The notes under the pieces are model-generated. The model searched no databases, was not told where the DNA came from, and saw only the letters and a program-made list of their open reading frames with translations. Shown here in pieces: positions 9,106 to 18,103 of a stretch of 64,000 nt of DNA; the stretch's first letter is position 1, and every line of letters starts with the position of its first letter. Origin of the DNA: Hyphomicrobiales bacterium (GTDB lineage Bacteria; Pseudomonadota; Alphaproteobacteria; Rhizobiales; Rhizobiaceae); contig UBMI01000014.1 in assembly GCA_900466475.1 (NCBI GenBank), positions 1-64,000 of the forward strand, given 5' to 3'. The position numbers and the translations under genes are program-made.

Positions 9106-9441
9106 ATGGATATCTTTGTCAGATACCAAAATCGCCAATGGTCGATCGACCCAGATCCCGCAAAAGTTAAACTCGGCGAGAAAGTAACCTGGTGGCTTTC
9201 ATGGCCGAACTCTACTACCCGCCTAGTTCTCTGGACAGTTTATTTTGGTCCGTTTCGCGAGCTGGATCTTCAAACCACCACCGGTATACCGACATCTACC
9301 GGAAACACGGATCACTCCGGGGTGATAGGCCCGTTCGTTGCGGAAGATCCTGGCGACTACAAGTATGGCATCAGCGTTACGGATGCTGAGACCGGTGTTG
9401 ATATCGACGAGGACGACCCGCACCTCATTGTCCAGCCGTAG
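9106..9441 (+). CDS. Small beta-rich protein, possibly cupredoxin-like
   Basis: 111 residues, not firmly recognised. The pattern VKLGEKVTWWLSW near the start and GPFVAEDPGDYKYGISVTD near the end resembles the first and last strands of a cupredoxin-type beta sandwich, but the His/Cys copper ligands are absent. There is no signal peptide, so it should be cytoplasmic. AGGGG sits five bases before the ATG. It ends ten bases before the phosphorylase-fusion gene, so the two form one unit. Base composition is clearly lower in GC than glnE before and pleC after, suggesting acquisition by transfer. Function unknown; a sensor or adaptor for the next protein is one possibility. Confidence 0.6.
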   Translation: MDIFVRYQNRQWSIDPDPAKVKLGEKVTWWLSWPNSTTRLVLWTVYFGPFRELDLQTTTGIPTSTGNTDHSGVIGPFVAEDPGDYKYGISVTDAETGVDIDEDDPHLIVQP

Positions 9442-9451
9442 CGCGGCCGAA

Positions 9452-10960
9452 ATGTTGTATCATATCGAGATCCTCAGTTTTGGCGATGACCTCGATGCCG
9501 AGATCTTGGAAGCCATCAACATCCTGAATGCGGTCCAATCCGACTTTGAGTTTGCTTTGCCACCCGAGCGCCTCCGCTCATTCGGTTATAATTTCGTGAG
9601 GGAAGAATACGTTACGACGGAGCTGTGGGAGCAATTGGAAGCTTACCGCAAAGCTGCCAGGGGCCCACGCCCTTACCTCATTGCCGTCGTTGCGCAGAAA
9701 CTCCGATCTCACAGATATAAAAACCTGTTTGGATCACGCAGAGCAGTGGGCGGGTTCGCGGCGATCACGCTGCGAGATTGGCATCTCTATGCAGATTTTC
9801 ATCGCTCTTTCCTGTGTTATTATTTTATCCGCTACGCCCTCAGCTTTGTTAGCCCATCCATAAAGGCCCACGTCGAGACCCTTGACTGCTTGTTCGACTT
9901 CAAAGGCAACAAGCACGACTTGGAAAAGTCACTATCTTCGGGCCGGATCTGTCAGCAGCACACACAGGAACTGAACGAAGCATTGAATCCTGAAACGAAG
10001 AAGTCTGTGAGGGAGATGGTTTCAATCATGAAAGCTCAGCACGCGACATCTAGTCAAACCCTCCCGACCAAAACACTCAAAAAAGCCACGCAGATCGGAA
10101 TTATCGCCATTCGACCTGATGAGTTTAGCGCCGTTTTGGAACACTTTCCGGAGCGGCGCAGTGCCGAAGGACGCAACCGATTTTACGAACACGCACGCAT
10201 TCCAGTCCGCGACGGGGCTGAAATCGGTGTCGCCATTACCAAGTCTTTCGAACAAGGACAGGTCGCGGCGCAAGCGGCCGCCAACGACATGATTAGGGAA
10301 CTTGCTCCGCAGTGGATTCTTTTGGTTGGGATAGCCGGAGGGATTCCAAACGCCGAATATTCACTTGGCGACGTGGTGCTTTCGAGCCGTGTCCATGACT
10401 TTTCCGTGAGCGCGGCGTTGGAGGGCGGGAAGCTCGAGCATCAACAGCAGGGAGGGCCTGCACATATCGAGGTCGAGAAACTCCTGGCATATCTCCCGGC
10501 CAAGGAACATCTATTCAAGACATGGAATTCGGCACAGTCTTTAGGAATGGAAAGGCCGGTTGAGACCATACCCGAAGAACCCGACGACCGTTACTATGGT
10601 GATGAGAAATGGAAATCGAGCGTTCACAATTCCATTGAGGCGAATTTTGCCGGGCGCGCAGCCCATCGTCCTCCCCGTTACGTCGTTTCACCCGTTATGA
10701 CAGCCAACACGCTCGTGAAGGACACTGAACTTGCTCGGCAATGGGGGCAATCTGCGCGTCATGCAAGCGCGGTTGAAATGGAGCTAGGCGGAATCTACGT
10801 GGCCGCCCGTCATGACGGCGGCGGCTCGACACGGGTGCTTGCGATACGGGGCCTCAGCGATATCGTCGGCTACAAGCGAAGGCCTGAATGGACGGCTTTC
10901 GCCTGCAAATCAGCAGCCTCTCTTGCGTACGCCCTTATTGCCGCTGGCTTGATAAAATAG
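9452..10960 (+). CDS. Unknown N-terminal domain fused to a nucleoside phosphorylase domain
   Basis: 502 residues. Residues about 214-502 form a PNP/UDP-phosphorylase (MTAN-like) domain: IGIIAIRPDEFSAVL, LVGIAGGIPNAEYSLGDVV, SAVEMELGGIYVAA and LAIRGLSDI match the phosphate/base-binding elements of that fold, so it may cleave or bind a nucleoside or nucleotide. Residues 1-190 are not recognised; they contain a CLFDF...RICQQH pattern (146-170) and no membrane segment. Similar fusions are known in predicted prokaryotic conflict (defence) proteins, where the phosphorylase acts as effector or sensor. The start at 9452 is set by the preceding stop; its ribosome site is weak. Low GC like its partner. 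Confidence 0.72.
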   Translation: MLYHIEILSFGDDLDAEILEAINILNAVQSDFEFALPPERLRSFGYNFVREEYVTTELWEQLEAYRKAARGPRPYLIAVVAQKLRSHRYKNLFGSRRAVGGFAAITLRDWHLYADFHRSFLCYYFIRYALSFVSPSIKAHVETLDCLFDFKGNKHDLEKSLSSGRICQQHTQELNEALNPETKKSVREMVSIMKAQHATSSQTLPTKTLKKATQIGIIAIRPDEFSAVLEHFPERRSAEGRNRFYEHARIPVRDGAEIGVAITKSFEQGQVAAQAAANDMIRELAPQWILLVGIAGGIPNAEYSLGDVVLSSRVHDFSVSAALEGGKLEHQQQGGPAHIEVEKLLAYLPAKEHLFKTWNSAQSLGMERPVETIPEEPDDRYYGDEKWKSSVHNSIEANFAGRAAHRPPRYVVSPVMTANTLVKDTELARQWGQSARHASAVEMELGGIYVAARHDGGGSTRVLAIRGLSDIVGYKRRPEWTAFACKSAASLAYALIAAGLIK

Positions 10961-11205
10961 ATAATGGCCCGGACCGCAGTCTGTGGCAGACGCATGGCAC
11001 CATCGGATATATTCGTAGTGCTACCTGCTGCCACGATGCGGCAACGGCATTCCCTCGCGAAGGTTTCGAGAGGAGCTCTGTCATGTCGGGAGGATAAGAC
11101 CGAGCCACTCTACGCATTTCTTTCGTGTGGCCGCTTCGGGCCAATAGCGGCCGGAACGCACTCGAAGTCGTCACCCATGTCCTCGCTCAGCCACAGGCCC
11201 CGTCC
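10961..11205. other. Low-GC right flank of the insert, no gene seen
   Basis: 245 bases between the phosphorylase-fusion gene and the end of the pleC-like gene, with both genes pointing inwards. No plausible reading frame with a start site, no clear terminator and no transposase remnant was found. The left flank (8875-9105) is equally empty. I could not find a direct repeat bounding the insert. Confidence 0.4.
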
Positions 11206-13521
11206 CTAAACACCATCGGGAATACGCAGCGCGATCACCGTGCCGATGGACTCGCGGGAGCGGATCTTCATGCTGCCGCCGTGAAGGTGGGTCAACGACC
11301 GGGAAATGGCAAGGCCAAGGCCTGAGCCACCCTTGCTCTTGGCATACTGGCTCTGCACCTGCTCGAAGGGCTGGCCGATCTTGATGAGTGCTGCGCGCGG
11401 AATACCAATGCCGGTATCGGCGATGGTGACCATGACGCCATCGGCGACACGGCGGGTGCGCACGGCGATGCGCCCGCCCTCGTTGGTGAATTTCACCGCA
11501 TTGGAGAGCAGGTTGAGCAGCACCTGCTTCATGGCGCGGCGATCGGCCATCAGCGTCATGCCCGAGGAGATGCGCTGCTGGATGACGATGTTCTTCTCGG
11601 CCGCCGGAATCGCGGTGAAGCGCAGGCTTTCCTCGATCAGCGGCACGAGATCGATCCGCTCGCGCGACAGCAGCATATGGCCTGCCTCGATCTTCGACAT
11701 GTCGAGAATGTCGTTGATCACGTTGAGCAGATGCTTGCCGCTGTCATGGATATCGCGGGCATATTCATTGTACTTGGCCGAGCCGAGCGGCCCGAACATC
11801 TGGTTCTGCAGGATTTCCGAGAAGCCGAGAATGGCGTTGAGCGGCGTGCGCAACTCATGTGACATGTTGGCGAGGAATTCCGACTTCGCCTTGTTGGCCG
11901 CTTCCGCACGCTCTTTCTCCACCAGATAGTTGGAGTTGGCGGTCGAAAGCTCGGCCTTCTGCGTTTCCAGCGTCTGGCGCGAGGCAGAGAGATCGTTGAT
12001 CGTCGCCATCAGCCGACGCTCGGAATCGCGCAGGCGCTCCTGGTGACGCTTCAGGGGCGTGATGTCGGTGCCGACGGATACGCGCCCGCCGTCTCGGGTG
12101 CGGCGCTCGTTGATCTGCAGCCAGCGCTCGTCGGCAAGCTGCACTTCCGTCGTGCGCGAATAGCCGGAGCCGTCGGCATCGGCGATACGCCGCTCGATCA
12201 CCGGGCGTGCCGCGGCCGCATGGACGACCGTACGCTCGGTACCGGGCACGAGCACGCTGTCGGGAAGACCGTAAGCCTGCTGGAAATGCGCGTTGCACAT
12301 GACGAGCCGGTCGTTCTTGTCCCAAAGCACGAAGGCTTCCGAGGTGCACTCGATGGCATCGGCCAGACGTTGGTCGGCCTCGGCATAGCGCTGGGCCAGG
12401 CGATGCTGCTCGGTCACGTCCATGGCGATGCCGATCATGTGCACGCGGCCGGAATGGCTGCGGATCACCTGGGCGCGGGCGCGCATCCAGACATAATGAC
12501 CGCTCGCGTGGCGCATGCGGAAAATCTGGTCGACCTGGCCGGAATCGCCCTTGGCGATGGCGCGGGCGATCTCATGCAACCCGTTATCCTCGGGATGCAT
12601 CAGGCGGGCTGCATCGGCAAAGCTCATCGTCTTGTCCGAACCGGCAAGCCCGAGCATGTCGTACATCGAGCGCGACCAGAAGAATTCGCGATTGTGGAAA
12701 TCGAAATCCCAGAGGCCGCAGCGGCCGCGCGATAGCGCCGTCTCCACCCGGAGATTGGATTCCAGGAAGATGTCGTCGGCATCGCGCGCCCGCTTCACCT
12801 GCATGTAATAGGCATAGAGGATGACGAGCAGGATGGAGGAAATGCCGGCAAACAGCGTGACGTTGAGCGTCAGCTCTTCGCGCCAGAGACGGTTTATCTC
12901 GTTGAGCGAGGTCGCGGAAACGATATAGCCGCCCGCCGTGCCCATCAGGGAGATCTCGGCATAATGCAGCTCGCCGCCGATGCTCGTTTCGATGACGTCG
13001 GTGCGGTCGCCGAAGCGGCGGATCGCGGAGATCTCGGGGAACAGGGCCGAGACATCGGCGCCGACATAGGCGGCACCCGCCGCCGTTGCCGCAAACACCT
13101 TGCCACTCGCCTCCACCAGCAGCACGAAGGCGCCGTTTTCCAGCCGGTCCTGCGGCAGGAATTTCACAAGGCGTGCTTGTGCCTCTGCGGCGCTGCCGCC
13201 GTCGAAGAGATCGGTCGCATCGGCAAAGACGGCGGCCGCGGTAGCAGCCGAGAGCGCCGTCGCATGGCGCGCGGAGGCTTCCATGCGGCTGTATTCGCTG
13301 ACCATGCCGAAGAAATGCGAGGCCGCCACGACGGCAAGGAAGGCGACGATCAGAACGGGGATCGTGCGCTTCAGGAGAAGCTCTGCCTTCGGCAGGTGGC
13401 GCAGCAATGGTTCAGGAGCTTTCGCAGCGTTTCCGGACAGGCTGTCGCGCCAGGCTTTGAGCCCGCCAAAATCGACACGCAGCCGTCCTTCGGCCGCGGT
13501 TGCCCGCCGCACGTCCATCAT
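11206..13521 (-). CDS. pleC: PAS-domain sensor histidine kinase, PleC-like
   Basis: 771 residues. Transmembrane helices at about 52-72 and 218-240 flank a periplasmic domain; two PAS domains follow (about 258-370 and 385-490), then a dimerisation domain with His555 in ANMSHELRTPLNAILG and the stretch GPLGSAKYNEYARDIHDSGK that marks the DivJ/PleC/PdhS group acting on DivK. The ATPase domain has NLLSNAVKFTN, ADTGIGIP and SGLGLAIS. In Caulobacter and Sinorhizobium, PleC dephosphorylates DivK and controls asymmetric division. A place beside glnE agrees with what I recall of the rhizobial pleC locus. The kinase type is certain; the name is a good inference. Confidence 0.8.
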   Translation of the reverse strand: MMDVRRATAAEGRLRVDFGGLKAWRDSLSGNAAKAPEPLLRHLPKAELLLKRTIPVLIVAFLAVVAASHFFGMVSEYSRMEASARHATALSAATAAAVFADATDLFDGGSAAEAQARLVKFLPQDRLENGAFVLLVEASGKVFAATAAGAAYVGADVSALFPEISAIRRFGDRTDVIETSIGGELHYAEISLMGTAGGYIVSATSLNEINRLWREELTLNVTLFAGISSILLVILYAYYMQVKRARDADDIFLESNLRVETALSRGRCGLWDFDFHNREFFWSRSMYDMLGLAGSDKTMSFADAARLMHPEDNGLHEIARAIAKGDSGQVDQIFRMRHASGHYVWMRARAQVIRSHSGRVHMIGIAMDVTEQHRLAQRYAEADQRLADAIECTSEAFVLWDKNDRLVMCNAHFQQAYGLPDSVLVPGTERTVVHAAAARPVIERRIADADGSGYSRTTEVQLADERWLQINERRTRDGGRVSVGTDITPLKRHQERLRDSERRLMATINDLSASRQTLETQKAELSTANSNYLVEKERAEAANKAKSEFLANMSHELRTPLNAILGFSEILQNQMFGPLGSAKYNEYARDIHDSGKHLLNVINDILDMSKIEAGHMLLSRERIDLVPLIEESLRFTAIPAAEKNIVIQQRISSGMTLMADRRAMKQVLLNLLSNAVKFTNEGGRIAVRTRRVADGVMVTIADTGIGIPRAALIKIGQPFEQVQSQYAKSKGGSGLGLAISRSLTHLHGGSMKIRSRESIGTVIALRIPDGV

Positions 13522-13671
13522 CTCTGAACCTAATCCCTCGTGTGATTCGCGCGCCGCTCGCTCGAACTACACACAGAGAATCATGCGTGATTCGCCTTGT
13601 CCAGAGCTGCTGGTAAAAATTTATTAACCATTTGCGATTGCTGGTATTTCGGAGGGATTCGCTGATGGCCG

Positions 13672-13705
13672 GCCTAGCTGTCTGGAGAACACAGGACAGC
13701 TAGGC
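13672..13705. terminator. Hairpin downstream of pepN
   Basis: Perfect 11-base-pair stem (GCCTAGCTGTC / GACAGCTAGGC) with a 12-base loop between the end of pepN and the start region of the pleC-like gene. No T-run follows on either strand, so it may be a weak terminator or a transcript-stabilising structure. Confidence 0.45.
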
Positions 13706-13725
13706 GGCAAATCATTTGTGGCAAA

Positions 13726-16374
13726 TCACCCCTTGAGGGTGCGCTCGACAATGTCGCGGACATCGGTCGAAAGGTTCGCCGCCCCTTCGATCTCGAGCAA
13801 TGCCGAGCGTGCGTGATCCGCACGGATCGATTCCAGCGAGCGCCAGGAGCGCATTGAGGTCAGCAACCGTGCGGCAAGCTGCGGGTTGCGCTGGTCGATG
13901 TCGAGGATCTGGCTGGCGAGGAAACGGTAGCCTTCGCCATCAGCACGGCCGAAGCCGGTCGGGTTGCCAAAGGCGAACGTGCCGACCAGCGAACGCATAC
14001 GATTCGGGTTGGTCCGCTTGAAGAGCGGGTTTTCCATCAGCGCCTTGACGCGATCGACCGCGCCCTGTCCGGGAATGCCGGCCTGGATCGCAAACCACTT
14101 GTCGACGACGAGCGCGTTTTCCTGGAAACGGCTGCGGAAGGCTTCGAGCGCTGCCTTTGCCTCCGCGCTGTCGGGGAAGCGATGAGCGAGGATCGTCAGC
14201 GCATGGCTGAGATCGGTCATGTTGTTGGCGACGTCAAAGGCAGCCTTGGCGCGAACAGGTGTGCCCTCGACATAGGAAAGGTAGGTGAGGGCGGCGTTGC
14301 GCAACGCACGGCGGCCGGCACTCTTGGCATCCGGGCTGAATTCGCCGGGTGTGGTCATTGCGTCGTAGAGGGCCGCGAAGGTGGCTTTGCCGGCTTCGGC
14401 GATCTGTTTCATGATCGCCTGGCGACCTGCATGCACGGCGTCGGGATCTATATTGCTGCCGAGTTCGCGGGCAATATCGGATTCGCTCGGCAAGGCGAGC
14501 GCCTGGGCGCGGAAGGCAGGCTCGAGGCTTTCATCGGCGGCTGCTGCGACCAGCGTATCGATGAAGGTCTGTTCGCAAACGATGGCGGCACCCTCGCGGG
14601 CATCGCGAGCCGCCTTCAGGAGGTTCGGCAGCGCAAGATCCGTCAGCGCCTGCCAGCGGGCGAAGTGATCCGTTTCATAGCGGGCGAGCAGCGCCAGATC
14701 GGCCGGGCTCTGGTCGAAATGCAGATTGATCGGCGCAGAGAAACTGCGGTTGATCGAAACCACCGGCCGCGAACCGATACCGTGGAAGACGGCGGTTTGC
14801 GTCCGCGCTGTCAGGTGCAGCACCTCGCCGGCATATTCGGCGCCCTCGACGGAAGATGGCTCAATCTTGGCCCCGTCCTCGGCAAACAGCGCGAGGCTCA
14901 GCGGAATATGCATCGGCTCCTTGGTCGGCTGGCCGGGTGTCGCGGGGATCATCTGTTCCAGCGACAGGCTGAACGTCTTGGCACCTGCATCATAGGTGCC
15001 GGATGCGGTCACCAGCGGGGTCCCGGCCTGATGGTACCAGAGCGAGAACTGCGCGAGGTCGCGGCCACTGGCATCCTCGAAGCATTTGACGAAATCCTCG
15101 ATCGTGACGGCCTGGCCGTCATGGCGACCGAAATACAGGTCCATGCCCTTCTTGAAGGTCTCGCGGCCGAGCAGGGTCGCGATCATGCGCGTGACTTCGC
15201 TGCCCTTCTCGTAGACCGTCGTCGTATAAAAGTTGTTGATCTCGCGATATTTGGTCGGGCGCACCGGATGGGCGAGCGGGCCGCCATCTTCCGGAAACTG
15301 CTCGGATTTCAGGTGGCGCACCTCGGCGATGCGCTTGACCGGACGCGAACGCTGGTCCGACGAGAATTCGTGGTCGCGATAGACGGTCAGGCCTTCCTTG
15401 AGGCAGAGCTGGAACCAGTCGCGGCAGGTGATGCGGTTGCCCGTCCAGTTGTGAAAATATTCATGCGCGATGATCGCCTCGATATTGGCGTAGTCGGCAT
15501 CCGTCGCCGTTTCAGGGTCGGCGAGCACGTATTTGTCGTTGAAAATGTTGAGGCCCTTGTTCTCCATGGCCCCCATGTTGAAGTCGGAGACGGCAACGAT
15601 CATGAAGATGTCGAGATCGTATTCGCGCCCGAAGACTTCCTCGTCCCACTTCATCGAACGCTTCAGCGCGTCCATGGCATAGGCTGCGCGCGGCTCCTTG
15701 CCATGTTCGACATAAATCTTCAGCACGACCTCGCGACCGGACATCGTGGTGAACGTGTCTTCGACGACGCCGAGATCACCGGCGACCAGCGCGAAGAGAT
15801 AGCTCGGCTTCGGATGCGGGTCGAACCAGGCGGCGAAATGCTTGCCCGGACCGTAGCCTGCGCCGCCGAGGAAATTGCCGTTCGACAGCAGCAGCGGATT
15901 GGCATCCTTGTCGGCGATAATGTTGACCGTATAGGGCGCCAGCACATCCGGCCGGTCGGGGAAATAGGTGATGCGGCGGAAGCCCTCCGCCTCGCATTGC
16001 GTGCAATAGATGCCGCTGGTGCGGTAAAGACCCATCAGCTGCGTATTGGCTTCGGGATTGATGAGCGTGGTAACGGTGACTTCGAACGGCGCCGTTTCCG
16101 GCAGGTCGCGGATCGTGAGGCTTTCGGGCGTTACCGTGTAGCGTTCCGGCGCCAGCTCGTTCTGATCGAAGAGAAGGCTGGAAAGATTGAGTTCGTCGCC
16201 GTCGAGAACAAGGGGAGCGGAGAGATCGGCACCTTCGCGGCGATGGAAGATCAGCCGGGCTTCTACCTTTGTTTCCGTCGGATCCAGTTCAAAGGTCAGG
16301 TCGACGCGTTCCAGCACGAAATCTGTTGGGCGGTAATCTGCCAGATTGATGACCTGGCCGGTATCTGTTCGCAT
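13726..16374 (-). CDS. pepN: Aminopeptidase N (M1 zinc metallopeptidase)
   Basis: 882 residues, matching bacterial PepN. It removes N-terminal residues from peptides in the cytoplasm. The exopeptidase motif GAMEN is at 268-272; the zinc site is HEYFH (His304, Glu305, His308) with the third ligand Glu327 in LKEGLTVYRD. The C-terminal half is the helical PepN-type domain. No signal peptide. It stands alone with hairpins or gaps on both sides. Confidence 0.95.
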   Translation of the reverse strand: MRTDTGQVINLADYRPTDFVLERVDLTFELDPTETKVEARLIFHRREGADLSAPLVLDGDELNLSSLLFDQNELAPERYTVTPESLTIRDLPETAPFEVTVTTLINPEANTQLMGLYRTSGIYCTQCEAEGFRRITYFPDRPDVLAPYTVNIIADKDANPLLLSNGNFLGGAGYGPGKHFAAWFDPHPKPSYLFALVAGDLGVVEDTFTTMSGREVVLKIYVEHGKEPRAAYAMDALKRSMKWDEEVFGREYDLDIFMIVAVSDFNMGAMENKGLNIFNDKYVLADPETATDADYANIEAIIAHEYFHNWTGNRITCRDWFQLCLKEGLTVYRDHEFSSDQRSRPVKRIAEVRHLKSEQFPEDGGPLAHPVRPTKYREINNFYTTTVYEKGSEVTRMIATLLGRETFKKGMDLYFGRHDGQAVTIEDFVKCFEDASGRDLAQFSLWYHQAGTPLVTASGTYDAGAKTFSLSLEQMIPATPGQPTKEPMHIPLSLALFAEDGAKIEPSSVEGAEYAGEVLHLTARTQTAVFHGIGSRPVVSINRSFSAPINLHFDQSPADLALLARYETDHFARWQALTDLALPNLLKAARDAREGAAIVCEQTFIDTLVAAAADESLEPAFRAQALALPSESDIARELGSNIDPDAVHAGRQAIMKQIAEAGKATFAALYDAMTTPGEFSPDAKSAGRRALRNAALTYLSYVEGTPVRAKAAFDVANNMTDLSHALTILAHRFPDSAEAKAALEAFRSRFQENALVVDKWFAIQAGIPGQGAVDRVKALMENPLFKRTNPNRMRSLVGTFAFGNPTGFGRADGEGYRFLASQILDIDQRNPQLAARLLTSMRSWRSLESIRADHARSALLEIEGAANLSTDVRDIVERTLKG

Positions 16375-16558
16375 GTTGCCTGAAGACCTTTATTAGACAA
16401 TGGCCGAATACAGAGGCGGGCGCACTCTGCTGAAATTTGGCCGCCATGATTACATTAAAGTCTGAACTAAAGTTAAAGCAAATTGGCCGTGAGCGCCAAG
16501 TTCACAGCCAATTTATTATGGTCGAATTATCGTGCATGCAGCAGAAAGGAGAAAGCTG

Positions 16559-17665
16559 CTATTTGAGATTGAGGGCGTTCTTGATCGCAACATCGCTTTC
16601 CGTCTGCTGCACGACGACGCCATACCAGCCAAGCCCGTCATAATCCTCGTAGCCGAGCGTGCGCGCGAAAGCGACGATCGAGCCATTGTTGTCGTAATAG
16701 CTGCCCTTTGCCTGGCCGCTGGGGTTGGCGAGAGCGAAATGGGTGAAGAGCAGAGCCTGATTGGTGCAGGCGATCACCCGGCTTGCGCCGTCGAGCAGCA
16801 TGACGGTGGTCTTTTCCGCAAGCTGCGGCGGCAGGTTCGCCTCCTTCTCGACGATCGCCTGGCCCTGGTTCTGCCAGTCGAAATAAACGCCGAGCGTGCC
16901 GATCAGCTTGCCGTCGAGCTTGCCGCCTTCGCGGATGCCGGTCGCATAGACCAGCGCATGCCGCTGGTCATGCAGAACGCTCGGCTTGACTTCATCGACG
17001 ATATAGCTGTCGCCGGACGCGCAGCTGGCCGCTGCCCGGAACCAAGGATCACCGGCAAGCGATGAGCCTGATATCTTGCGCTGGAAGGTCGGGTTGGCGG
17101 ACGCGATCACCCGGCCGGAGAGATCGGTCATGACGAGGTCGAGATAGACGGTATAAAAGCGGTTGATGACGCCGAGCCGTTCGCCCGCGAAGGCGATACG
17201 GTCCTTGTCCGGCTCCTGCAACGCCTGCCACAGCGCCGTATCCGTCGCCCACCAGCGCACGTCGGCAGTGCGCTCGAAGAGATTGCGCACAATGAGCTGG
17301 ACCAGCGTCTGCGCGAGATCGGTCAGCCGCACGCCTTCCATTTCGGTCACGAGCGAATCCGCCATCGCACGGCTCAGCCCGATGCGTCCCAGCACATTGC
17401 TCTCGAACTTGCTGGTGATCTCGGTGGCGATCTGTGCCAGCCGCTGCACTTCATTGGCAACCACCGCAAAGCCCTTGCCGGTTTCACCGGCGCGCGCCGC
17501 CTCGATCAGTGCGTTGATGGCAAGCAGCTTGATCTGTTTGACGATGCTGGTGTTGTCGGTGCTGAAACGCTCCAGGTCCGTGCTAATGCCGTCGGTGACG
17601 ACACGCATCGAGCGGGGCGTTGCATTCTGTGACTGGGATATGATCTCTGCGCTGAGCGGCTTCAT
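16559..17665 (-). CDS. MCP-like protein with C-terminal Cache-type sensor
   Basis: 368 residues. The N-terminal part holds the hairpin tip of a methyl-accepting chemotaxis signalling domain (AINALIEAARAGETGKGFAV then VANEVQRLAQ, about 48-80), but much shorter than the full coiled coil. The rest (about 115-365) looks like a Cache-type ligand domain (VYLDLVMTDLSGRVIASANP; later DWQNQG and YEDYDGLGW). No transmembrane helix is visible, so the order is reversed relative to ordinary receptors and the sensor would be cytoplasmic. AGGA lies eight bases before the ATG at 17665. Signal and partner are unknown. Confidence 0.75.
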   Translation of the reverse strand: MKPLSAEIISQSQNATPRSMRVVTDGISTDLERFSTDNTSIVKQIKLLAINALIEAARAGETGKGFAVVANEVQRLAQIATEITSKFESNVLGRIGLSRAMADSLVTEMEGVRLTDLAQTLVQLIVRNLFERTADVRWWATDTALWQALQEPDKDRIAFAGERLGVINRFYTVYLDLVMTDLSGRVIASANPTFQRKISGSSLAGDPWFRAAASCASGDSYIVDEVKPSVLHDQRHALVYATGIREGGKLDGKLIGTLGVYFDWQNQGQAIVEKEANLPPQLAEKTTVMLLDGASRVIACTNQALLFTHFALANPSGQAKGSYYDNNGSIVAFARTLGYEDYDGLGWYGVVVQQTESDVAIKNALNLK

Positions 17666-17916
17666 CAAAAAGATCCTGAAAATAAGCTGACGCGACTGGC
17701 TGCGTACGAATGCGATTCTTTTGTATGATTAATTAACTGCGAACGATGCTGGGGCATGGTTTGCAACAGGTTAACGCAAAGGGTCCGGATGCGAACATTT
17801 TCGGGCGAATAAGCGTAAAACGAGAAGTTTTTTCATCAAAAGACGAATTTGCACAGAAAAGCGGCAGATCAAAAGCAGGTAAATACTTGCTCGCTGCAGC
17901 ATCCGCCTGAAAATCA

Positions 17917-17985
17917 GAATCGATTTTCGAAAAGCCTGATGCGTAAATTCCAAAAGTTAGAGCGTGCGAATGCACGCACGGCGTT
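17917..17985 (+). repeat. Rhizobial intergenic repeat copy
   Basis: This AT-rich gap (17666-18103, over 400 bases, no gene seen) holds a repeat whose GATTTTCG, GATGCGTAAATTC, TTAGAGCG and GCACGCACGGCG blocks match, in order, the inverted copy at 56601-56690. A third, partial copy begins at about 18105. It is a dispersed rhizobial element; the function is unknown. Confidence 0.6.
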
Positions 17986-18103
17986 TGGTACGCGCAGATT
18001 TTTTCCCGCCGGCGCATTTCTTCGGTTACGATGAAAAAATCATCCGCTGCGTTCGAGTCGAACGCGTCTCCCCGCTCGGCATGCCCGCATAAGAGCCAGG
18101 ATC

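Noticed and set aside
14182..16383. A 733-codon open frame on the plus strand opposite pepN
   Set aside because: Composition is typical of GC-rich antisense frames and pepN on the other strand carries the full zinc site.
17733..18017. A 94-codon minus-strand frame in the gap before the DMT exporter
   Set aside because: AT-rich, poor codon use, no ribosome site, and it crosses a dispersed repeat.
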